Source: Karalla daura
Lineage: Eukaryota; Chordata; Actinopteri; Chaetodontiformes; Leiognathidae
Length of the DNA: 64,000 nt
Direction: 5' to 3'
Assembly: GCA_029224185.1 (NCBI GenBank)
Contig: CM055199.1
Location: 13,541,767 to 13,605,766, forward strand
Position 1 is the stretch's first letter. The number at the start of each line of letters is the position of its first letter. The notes below the pieces were generated by a model. It had not been told where the DNA came from. It searched no databases and saw only the letters and a list, made by a program, of their open reading frames with translations. The translations under genes were made by a program, and so were the position numbers. Shown piece after piece: positions 52,801 to 61,010 of the stretch.

Positions 52801-55800
52801 TCAGAACCCCATTACAGGGGTTGACACTGGGTAACAATCTAAATATCTCTTTAAATCTTGTCACAGCTGAAAAAGTACACAATTATAAATGTTCAAATTG
52901 GAGTAGAAGTTATGCCAGGTGTTATAAAGTGCCATTAAAAACTGTTTCAGTGAGAACCATACGGGAGGGCCCCACATGGGTGAGACTAGAAACCTGTATG
53001 TAACATTACCCTCCCCCATCAGAGGAAGATTCAGAAAAATGGCCCCATGGTGACATGACTGGATATGTGTGTGTGTGTGACATTGACTGGCTTTGTATCA
53101 TGCCACCCAAAAAGTAATTCTGACTGTACTTAAGTAAACTGAACATTGGCCTGTTTTAGTAGAGGAATAGCATCACAGATGATGTAGTGACTGTCCACAT
53201 TGCTCTTTTACCTGTGTGTTAGTCACATCTGGCTTTGGCGCCACATCTTTCATCCTAGGAGCAGGTTTGGCCTCCATCTCTACTGCTGCAGCACGAGCCT
53301 GAGGACAAGTCACCTGAAATGTAGAGACCAAACAAGAAGACATTTAGGATTAAAACTACTAACTGAGCACACAGCATGGCCTTTCTGGGCTAGTAGCAAC
53401 TCTCAGAACCCCATTACAGGGGTTGACACTGGGTAACAATCTAAATATCTCTTTAAATCTTGTCACAGCTGAAAAAGTACACAATTATAAATGTTCAAAT
53501 TGGAGTAGAAGTTATGCCAGGTGCTATAAAGTGCCATTAAAAACTGTTTCAGTGAGAACCATACGGGAGGGCCCCACATGGGTGAGACTAGAAACCTGTG
53601 TGTAACATTACCCTCCCCCATCAGAGGAAGATTCAGAAAAATGGCCCCATGGTGACATGACTGGATATGTGTGTGTGTGTGTGACATTGACTGGCTTTGT
53701 ATCATGCCACCCAAAAAGTAATTCTGACTGTACTTAAGTAAACTGAACATTGGCCTGTTTTAGTAGAGGAACAGCATCACAGATGATGTAGTGACTGTCC
53801 ACATTGCTCTTTTACCTGTGTGTTAGTCACATCTGGCTTTGGCGCCACATCTTTCATCCTAGGAGCAGGTTTGGCCTCCATCTCTACTGCTGCAGCAGGA
53901 GCCTGAGGACAAGTCACCTGAAATGTAGAGACCAAACAAGAAGACATTTAGGATTAAAACTACTAACTGAGCACACAGCATGGCCTTTCTGGGCTAGTAG
54001 CAACTCTCAGAACCCCATTACAGGGGTTGACACTGGGTAACAATCTAAATATCTCTTTAAATCTTGTCACAGCTGAAAAAGTACACAATTATAAATGTTC
54101 AAATTGGAGTAGAAGTTATGCCAGGTGTTATAAAGTGCCATTAAAAACTGTTTCAGTGAGAACCATACGGGAGGGCCCCACATGGGTGAGACTAGAAACC
54201 TGTGTGTAACATTACCCTCCCCCATCAGAGGAAGATTCAGAAAAATGGCCCCATGGTGACATGACTGGATATGTGTGTGTGACATTGACTGGCTTTGTAT
54301 CATGCCACCCAAAAAGTAACTCTGACTGTACTTAAGTAAACTGAACATTGGCCTGTTTTAGTAGAGGAATAGCATCACAGATGATGTAGTGACTGTCCAC
54401 ATTGCTCTTTTACCTGTGTGTTAGTCACATCTGGCTTTGGCGCCACATCTTTCATCCTAGGAGCAGGTTTGGCCTCCATCTCTACTGCTGCAGCAGGAGC
54501 CTGAGGACAAGTCACCTGAAATGTAGAGACCAAACAAGAAGACATTTAGGATTAAAACTACTAACTGAGCACACAGCATGGCCTTTCTGGGCTAGTAGCA
54601 ACTCTCAGAACCCCATTACAGGGGTTGACACTGGGTAACAATCTAAATATCTCTTTAAATCTTGTCACAGCTGAAAAAGTACACAATTATAAATGTTCAA
54701 ATTGGAGTAGAAGTTATGCCAGGTGTTATAAAGTGCCATTAAAAACTGTTTCAGTGAGAACCATACGGGAGGGCCCCACATGGGTGAGACTAGAAACCTG
54801 TGTGTAACATTACCCTCCCCCATCAGAGGAAGATTCAGAAAAATGGCCCCATGGTGACATGACTGGATATGTGTGTGTGTGTGTGACATTGACTGGCTTT
54901 GTATCATGCCACCCAAAAAGTAATTCTGACTGTACTTAAGTAAACTGAACATTGGCCTGTTTTAGTAGAGGAACAGCATCACAGATGATGTAGTGACTGT
55001 CCACATTGCTCTTTTACCTGTGTGTTAGTCACATCTGGCTTTGGCGCCACATCTTTCATCCTAGGAGCAGGTTTGGCCTCCATCTCTACTGCTGCAGCAG
55101 GAGCCTGAGGACAAGTCACCTGAAATGTAGAGACCAAACAAGAAGACATTTAGAATTAAAACTACTAACTGAGCACACAGCATGGCCTTTCTGGGCTAGT
55201 AGCAACTCTCAGAACCCCATTACAGGGGTTGACACTGGGTAACAATCTAAATATCTCTTTAAATCTTGTCACAGCTGAAAAAGTACACAATTATAAATGT
55301 TCAAATTGGAGTAGAAGTTATGCCAGGTGTTATAAAGTGCCATTAAAAACTGTTTCAGTGAGAACCATACGGGAGGGCCCCACATGGGTGAGACTAGAAA
55401 CCTGTGTGTAACATTACCCTCCCCCATCAGAGGAAGATTCAGAAAAATGGCCCCATGGTGACATGACTGGATATGTGTGTGTGACATTGACTGGCTTTGT
55501 ATCATGCCACCCAAAAAGTAACTCTGACTGTACTTAAGTAAACTGAACATTGGCCTGTTTTAGTAGAGGAATAGCATCACAGATGATGTAGTGACTGTCC
55601 ACATTGCTCTTTTACCTGTGTGTTAGTCACATCTGGCTTTGGCGCCACATCTTTCATCCTAGGAGCAGGTTTGGCCTCCATCTCTACTGCTGCAGCAGGA
55701 GCCTGAGGACAAGTCAATTAAACAAGTACTGATTTTGAATCCCATCACATAAACTAGAGATTATAAAGACATTCAGACTTATGCTGGAAACTTGAGTAAT

Positions 55801-57619
55801 ATCAGATTTAAAATTAGCTTTTACAAGATGGTACACTTTACATTAATCCAAACAACTCACCTTCATGCGCCAATGCCATTTTGAATTACCATAGTTGTAC
55901 TCAATTTCAGATCCTGTTTCTATTTTCTTCACAGCAAAAAGGCACAAGTGGGGCTTATTGTTAACCACAATCTTTTTCATTACACAATTTGGATGTTTGT
56001 GGTTGTCATTGACTAATCTCCCAAGAGATCCATCTTCTTTAGATGCATCAATGCTGAAAAATAAGATCATAGCGTCATAATTTTAACGTTTTACTGTAAG
56101 TATTTGCGCTTTAGTTCATTCAACTATTAAGTTTGTTTCAGGGTTAGCTTAAGATGTTTATTTATTTATACGAAACACCCATCTTTCGATGCTTACCACA
56201 TGCTGCGGTTCTGCCACTCAAAGTCAAAGAGAAATGTGCTTTCATTCTCTGAATATGATCTTGACTGGCATTCTTCCAGTGTGAGGAGTTCACCTCTGTA
56301 TTCCAGAACAAAGTCCCCTGGATCAATGGGGCGCATGGCAAACACTCCTCTTCCTATAAGATGAAGGAAACACTTAATCTAGGGCAGTCTGGAAGAAATG
56401 TTACAGATTTTGTTGGGTTAGTGTGTAAAACCTATGTCCAGTTGATGCATTAGCGGCAGATGATACTCAGCACCCTTCCAATTGTGAATGAGGACAGCAA
56501 TAAGAGACATTTTAGCCTCCTAAAAGTGGTCCCTATCTAATAAATGCAAGTGCTGTGAATATCTGTAGTACTTTTCGGCAGTTTGGCTTGTTGCTTCTTA
56601 TCCATTTGGGGGGTCTCTGTTCTCTTCCCTTAAACCGAGTGAGCCATCTAGTGCAGTGTGATATACAGTGTGAGTGTATATCATTCTCATTCTTTTTATC
56701 ACTCTGAAAATCCCTGACAAACATTTAACCTGAGGCAAATATATTCAACAGGGATGAATATATCAGCGAGGCTGGTTGACAACATGGTCACAGATTCTTA
56801 GTTCATCAGGAATCTGTCTCTGTACTCGGCCTCTTCTTCCTCTCCCCAATCCTGTCTCTCTCTTTTCCTCCCTGCATCCTCCCCCCTCCTCCACCACACT
56901 GACCTTCCAACTGTGTCACAGACTGGTAGACATGGTACACAATATATCCTGCTCATATTATATATATGCGGCCAGATAAAGTTTCATGGATTCAGCTCTA
57001 GTGACTGTAGACTAGTGTCTGGTCACTGGTTAAACTGAAGCTGATAACTAGCTCAAAATTTTGTCTGAAAAGACTGAAAAGCAGTGAATTGAGGACTATT
57101 ACTTGTAGAGGGAATGACTATTCAGCAACATTAGCATAGTTCATTTTGACTGACAAAGCATAAGTAAATGACCATGTTGTAAACCAGCAAAGAATTGTAT
57201 GAAAGCAATTGATGCATGTACAAAGTTAGTTCAGAGTGAGAAACTGCTGCTGTGATGAGCTGAGATGACTCAGTGTTGGGGAGGGAAGGTTGAACTGATG
57301 GTTATGAGAATTTCCATTCTGATCTGACAAGAACACCAAAGCAACTGAGAAGAAATGTAAATTTTGTGTTGAGGCTGTGCATCAAAATGTGTAAATATGA
57401 TGTTCTTTGTGTGTTTCTTGGTGCTGTAGTGAGTAATTTATTTTGGGGATAAATAAAGTACTGTCCTATCCTATATCTAATTAACTGTTTAGCTTTTAGT
57501 TTCTGCCACTTACCTTTGTAACTGTTGATAAGTCTTGCCACGAATCCAGACTTGTCAGTGGAAGAAAGGACATGCATCTTTGCCTCATCTGCAGGTTTTA
57601 GTCTTTTTCTCTTCAGCAT
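45621..57619 (-). CDS. SET-domain / tandem-repeat / tyrosine-recombinase-like fusion protein (one frameshift)
   Basis: I assembled this gene from splice signals and phase. In transcript order the coding exons are 57619-57514, 56353-56197, 56053-55861, ten array exons (55702 or 55717-55616, then nine of 102 nt ending 50309-50208), 50025-49930, 49788-49639, 49504-49382, 49173-47107, 46863-46822, 46621-46517, 46382-46287 and 45835-45621 (TGA). Every junction is GT..AG. Phases agree throughout (1, 2, then 0 up to the big exon, then 1), except that the big exon is one base short (or two long) because of a poly-G tract. The predicted protein is about 1,450 aa: a KMT5A-like SET module, 34-aa repeats, acidic linkers, two zinc-finger-like motifs, a tyrosine recombinase-like domain and a SANT-like tail. 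The role is unknown; a chromatin-modifying, transposon-derived protein is an inference. It could instead be two adjacent genes or a mobile element. Confidence 0.7.
47107..49173 (-). CDS. Tyrosine-recombinase-like exon with zinc-finger motifs and a poly-G frameshift
   Basis: This 2,067-nt exon begins MNHEESDDSYIDSEDEYIPC after acceptor gattcag and ends ..VQVDVN with donor gtacta. It has an acidic part, then two tandem copies of a 23-24-aa Ser/Lys-rich repeat (SRIKSSSQDKIKPRESGSES). The poly-G at 48883-48892 shifts frame. Next come C2H2-like HFCFYCRRF..RH and a C-x2-C..H-x4-C motif. The C-terminal half has recombinase boxes: Arg in NRRRAGEVSRM, Lys in VGKRGRKVP, Arg in TKLRKHIATL, His in FLGHNIAVH and the likely nucleophile Tyr in HRKHYRLP. 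The box II His position reads Thr. Phage-integrase/Crypton-type domains show this order. Confidence 0.8.
49382..49504 (-). CDS. Acidic/basic linker exon 3 of the fusion gene
   Basis: 123 nt, phase 0, encoding MERVQDFTSCLYDSSDEGKQ followed by a basic end (PQRLRRRSCPP). Acceptor tttgcag, donor gtaagc. Its start resembles linker exon 2 (LYDS motif). Confidence 0.75.
49639..49788 (-). CDS. Acidic linker exon 2 of the fusion gene
   Basis: 150 nt, 50 codons, phase 0. It encodes MDCRLDDSDHLYDSDETVVE and a Ser/Asp/Glu-rich rest ending LRRSKSIL. Acceptor tttgcag, donor gtgagc. Confidence 0.75.
49930..50025 (-). CDS. Acidic linker exon 1 of the fusion gene
   Basis: 96 nt, phase 0, encoding VFAVRGFSLVDYSDSNDTDE and then ACVENKTSTPHQ. 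Acceptor tttag, donor gtacta. The (Y/L)YDS-D type acidic motif recurs in the next two exons, suggesting exon duplication. Confidence 0.75.
50132..55716 (-). repeat. Tandem array of 9.3 units of about 600 bp, each with one 102-nt coding exon
   Basis: Units start at 50132, 50734, 51338, 51936, 52534, 53136, 53740, 54338, 54942 and 55540, with periods 602, 604, 598, 598, 602, 604, 598, 604 and 598. Length differences come from a (GT)n run. Units differ by only a few bases. On the minus strand each holds an exon flanked by tttcag and gtaaaag, of 102 nt and phase 0, encoding VTCPQAPAAAVEMEAKPAPR then MKDVAPKPDVTNTQ. Exons end at 50208, 50810, 51414, 52012, 52610, 53212, 53816, 54414, 55018 and 55616. 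Adding or losing a unit therefore keeps frame. The small plus-strand ORFs that repeat with each unit are by-products. Confidence 0.97.
55616..55717 (-). CDS. First (5'-most) array exon with altered acceptor
   Basis: This tenth copy matches the others up to 55716, where the array ends, and the usual tttcag|GTGACT acceptor is lost. The internal sequence acttgtcctcag, 15 nt inside, could act as acceptor. That gives an 87-nt exon (55702-55616, 29 residues) in the same phase. Skipping it would also keep frame. Confidence 0.5.
55861..57619 (-). CDS. SET module exons of the fusion gene (KMT5A-like)
   Basis: Three exons (57619-57514, 56353-56197, 56053-55861) encode 152 residues. The start MLKRKRLKPADEAK is the only ATG after a good acceptor at 57627. 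SET signatures are GRGVFA (S-adenosylmethionine binding, about residues 36-41), DFVLEYRGELL, FDFEWQNRSMCIDASKEDGS, LGRLVNDNHKHPNC and GSEIEYNYG. This order matches KMT5A, which monomethylates H4K20. The usual NH(S) catalytic-loop pair reads ND here, and the YDYG box reads YNYG. No N-terminal extension or post-SET cysteines are seen, which also fits KMT5A-type SET. Whether it is active is unknown. Confidence 0.85.
56354..57513 (-). other. Intron between SET exons 1 and 2
   Basis: A 1,160-bp intron. At 57436-57472 a retroposon-like tail 'ggggataaataaagtactgt' followed by 'cctatcctat' is visible on the plus strand. Nothing else is supported. Confidence 0.6.
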
Positions 57620-57734
57620 GATTTCTCTGTGAAAATCATTTGAATCATTGCTTCATATTAAGCAAAAAACAGTTCAGTGAGTCATAGCTTCATGAGCTTC
57701 ATGTCTAATACAAGCTAACGCTAATGTTAGCTGA

Positions 57735-58015
57735 TACGCTAATCTCGCGACGCTAATAGTAGCCGCTAGCGATCTACTATTAGCTAACATTAGCTAGCGT
57801 ATCTACGCACCTAACGCGCTAATACCGCTACGCTAATAGTAGCCGCTAGCGATCTACTATTAGCTAACATTAGCTAACGTATCTACGCACCTAACGCGCT
57901 AATATCGCTACGCTAATAGTAGCCGCTAGCGATCTACTATTAGCTAACATTAGCTAACGTATCTACGCACCTAACGCGCTAATATCGCTACGCTAATAGT
58001 AGCCGCTAGCGATCT
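57735..58015. repeat. 80-bp palindrome-rich tandem repeat in the 5'UTR intron
   Basis: The period is exactly 80 bp ('cgctaatagt' at 57751, 57831, 57911 and 57991), about 3.5 copies. Each full unit contains perfect inverted arms GCTAATAGTAG and CTACTATTAGC around an 11-base loop with its own palindrome CGCTAGCG. GCTA/TAGC tetramers dominate. It could form hairpins or cruciforms. Confidence 0.95.
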
Positions 58016-58186
58016 TTGATAACTGCTTATTAAGGTCCGTTAGACAGCTTTAAAGATGGAATCGGCTGTTCTCTTTAAGATAGACAACTTGTTGGTTGAC
58101 TAACCTTTCCATGCTGGGAGCAATCATTACATTGCAAGAAAGAAAACAGGCCTAAAAAGTAGCTGCCACCCTGTGACCATGCTTAC

Positions 58187-58380
58187 CTTACACGTGGATG
58201 GAAATGGATGGAGATAGAGATCGAGGATGTATGATGGAGATAGCAATTGCTGAGTGGCTCTTCTTCTTCTTCTTCGTCCCCAGCTCCCGGCAGAGTTTCG
58301 CGCGAAATCACATAGCCGAGCGATTTGATTGGCTAAAGCGCTGAAACTTCCGGAAAGTGTGTGCAGGGACCGGAAGTGTG
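58187..58380 (-). promoter_or_regulatory. Promoter and 5'UTR exon of the fusion gene
   Basis: On the minus strand a donor (taag|gtaagc) at 58187/58186 ends an inferred non-coding exon. Upstream lie a perfect E2F-type palindrome TTTCGCGCGAAA (58296-58307), a CCAAT box (58328-58332 reversed), a double ETS site cttccggaa (58347-58355) and a further ccggaagtg (58370-58378). TSS unknown; the 5'UTR intron would be 58186-57627. Confidence 0.6.
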
Positions 58381-58638
58381 TGTAAGATGTGCAGTACCAC
58401 CATTTGAACTCTATGAGCGCTATAGAGCAAACAGCTCACACACACTTACACACATATTTTCAGTTTTTCTGACCTTGTGGGCCAAGTGAAATAAAAGCAA
58501 CAGGGACATCAGGAGAGGCTTCTGAGCTCATTTTAAAAGAAATCGCTGTGGGGCCCTGGATTTTGGGCCCCACAAGGATTTTGGGCCCTCCGCCGTTGGT
58601 ATTCTCCCAGTGGTGGGACCCTCTAAAGTGATAATTAC

Positions 58639-58642
<4 letters not shown>

Positions 58643-58719
<77 letters not shown>

Positions 58720-58720
58720 C
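58643..58720. repeat. (CA)n microsatellite
   Basis: About 36 CA repeats, then a GC-interrupted end. The plus-strand flank 'gggccccacaaggatttt' is a repeat-type sequence often seen near CA runs in fish. Confidence 0.95.
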
Positions 58721-58734
58721 AGCGAGCTTTGAGT

Positions 58735-59260
58735 CACGGTGACGGCCGGCCAATCAGGTGGACGAGAGGCGTGGGAGGCAGAAGCAGCCCACGATCACCT
58801 CTGCGGCGACCGCGACCAGCTCTTACGTAAGCGTCTTCTTCACCCACTGAAACGTCTGCCGGTCTCTAGAGCGCTGAGGACCGATTGGCAGGAGTTTGAG
58901 TTTCCCGGTAACCAGGAGGAGGAAGTGGGCTGCTCCGCAAACTCACGAAAACAGTTTGTGTTTTACTTCCAAATGGCCGCGTGGGACCTGTGTCGGCTGT
59001 TTGGTCCTTTGACACCGAACTTTTCCCTGGCTGCTCTGGGTTTGTTTGTTACGTAACTAATTAGAGCGCTTGCAGAACCTGGTGACCGAGGTTTGTGACA
59101 GCGCATCCTCACACAACAAAATAAATAACGCTCCGTGGAGAATCGTCTGGCATCGGCAGGAGCCCAAAGGGGAGCGGAGACAGAGGAGAGCTCGGTCACA
59201 ACGCAGTCTGGATTAGGGGAGTATTTTTAACCGTCGTATTTAATCGTTTCAGGGGTAAAA
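58735..59260. promoter_or_regulatory. GC/CpG-rich promoter-like block
   Basis: CpG-rich compared with its surroundings, with CCAAT (58750-58755 area) and reversed CCAAT (58883-58888 area) boxes. A short plus ORF MAAWDLCRLFGPLTPNFSLA (from 58973) has a good start context but no recognisable family. It may be a first exon or promoter of a gene beyond the window. Confidence 0.35.
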
Positions 59261-59518
59261 TTGCAGACAATGAGCAGCAGGTGAAAGAGGGCGAGCATTA
59301 AAAATTCTGCAGCATTTCTGTCTCCTCTTCAGCGACGGTCTATAGTGCACGAGGTTAACTGTGCTGAGAATTATTCGGCTATCAAAAGCACGCGATTCAA
59401 AGTTCAAGCCAGGGGCAGCTTTTAGGTTTGGGAAAGGGGGAAAAGGAAAGTGCAGACCTACAGCATAAATATTCTATTGCTATAATGCACTGAAATCTTT
59501 TGGAGGTATTTACCATGT

Positions 59519-59542
59519 CTCTCTCTCTCTCTCTCTCTCTCT
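59519..59542. repeat. (CT)n microsatellite
   Basis: A CT run of about 11 repeats. Confidence 0.9.
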
Positions 59543-59974
59543 GGTGTATAAATACTTTTTCTTTTGCATCAGAAACAAAGTTGATGCGAAGTTGTGAGCA
59601 AAATGTTTTGAAGAGACAAAGTGGCTGAGTCGCTGTGTGTAATGAGCAGTTTGGAGTCAACAGGAATTTATCAATTAAAATCAAAGGGCGTCTCAATATG
59701 TTTTTTAGCCTTCAACATGACCAGTTGAATTTTTACATACATTTTTCTTCAGTTTTTTGTTTTTGTTTTTGTTTGGTATGTGTTATTGCAAAAATGTTGG
59801 GAAAAATGTGTATTGTATATTCTAGATATATACTGTTAGCTTAAGCTGAGGTCTGCGGTTTCATGGTAATTCACATACACAAAGCAAAGCAAAGTGGAGT
59901 GAGTCATTGGTTATTTCGAAATGATTAATACCACTATTATAAACTTATCAATGTCATGACCATTAATTCATTTC

Positions 59975-60252
59975 TTCCACTTAGCCAGGTCACAGCTGGC
60001 GCATGCTAAGCAGGTTAAACCTAATCTCCTCCTCACCATCACGTCCTCCACCTCCTCCTGGGGGGGATCCTGAGGCGTTGCTGGGCCAGATGGGATGTGT
60101 AATCCCTCCAGTCCGCGCTGGGACTGCCCTCGGGTCTCCTCCATGCCTGGAATACCTCAACAGTGAGGCTTCACGTCACCAAAGCACCTCAACTTGGTGT
60201 CTTTTAACATGAAGGAGCTGGGAGAGCTACTTCTGATATACTGGAGCTCATC
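59975..60252 (+). repeat. LINE-like interspersed repeat, decayed
   Basis: 'Agccaggtcacagctggc', 'gatcctgaggcgttgctggg', 'taatccctccagtccgcgct' and 'atgcctggaatacctcaaca' appear in the order of a repeat I know from many teleost genomes, probably L2/CR1-type. The ORF through it is not a gene. Confidence 0.6.
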
Positions 60253-60884
60253 TCACTCCTGGGGGGGGGGGGGCAGGCGGCGTGAGAAGAAAACTCATCT
60301 CAGCCTCTTGAATTCATAGCCTCATTATTTCCGTCACTGGCAAATGTCATGACTGCGGATCAAGGTCAGTGAAGGAGGTGCTGTGTTATCTGCAGTTTCT
60401 TCTTTCTCTCCCTGATTCATCACAAACTGCTTCTCTCAAGTGAGACTTTTTTGCTTGTCACATCAAAGAGAGAAATTTGTGAGAAAAACAAAGCAATATG
60501 ATGGGACAAGTTCGATCATGTACTCTTTTATTTCTTCATTTTTCGCTGACATAGCTGTGGACTAGGGAATTGTGTTTGCCCCAGAGTGTCAAAAATATAT
60601 GCAGATAATTTCTCCCTAAAATTGGTTTGGATACCGCCGTGGTGAAAATCTTGAAATGATAAACTATAGGGATAAATTGGCTGTAAATAATGCTGTTCAG
60701 CAAAGATTTCTCAGCTAGTAATTAGGACAAAGATGACAAGGATGCTTATTATAAGGATATGCAAAAAAAACACTTTTGCAAAAAAAATAGCATAATTTCC
60801 CACTAGATAAAACAATCATGAAGCTAGAATCTGTGAGAGCACTTAATATACAGTATTGGCTGATTGATATGATTGTTTGTTTTG
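60253..60884. other. Gene-free non-coding DNA with a poly-G run
   Basis: A G run of about 12 lies at 60260-60273. No exon is supported. Confidence 0.4.
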
Positions 60885-61010
60885 AAGGTCCCTGGTTTGA
60901 ATCCCGATTGGACATGTTTCCTCCCACAGTCCGAAAGCATGCATCTTTAGGCCAACTGGAAACTTTTAATTGCCCCTAGATTGCCTGGTAAAAAGATTTG
61001 GTCCAACATA
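60885..61010 (+). repeat. Dispersed tRNA-derived SINE, copy 9
   Basis: A B-box-like 'ggtttgaatcc' (60893-60903) is followed by 'cctcccacagtccgaaagca', 'aggccaactggaaact' and 'ttgcccctag'. Confidence 0.7.

Noticed and set aside
50196..55411. Families of identical 60-, 78- and 93-95-aa ORFs repeated every 600 bp on both strands
   Set aside because: They arise from the tandem units in frames that cross the exon borders. Only the minus-strand 102-nt exon has matching splice sites and phase.
50132..55716. CRISPR-like regular repetition
   Set aside because: Units are 600 bp and near-identical throughout with no variable spacers, and this is vertebrate DNA.
58460..58753. 97-aa minus ORF near the (CA)n run
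   Set aside because: It is mostly Val-Cys from the microsatellite plus repeat-type flank.
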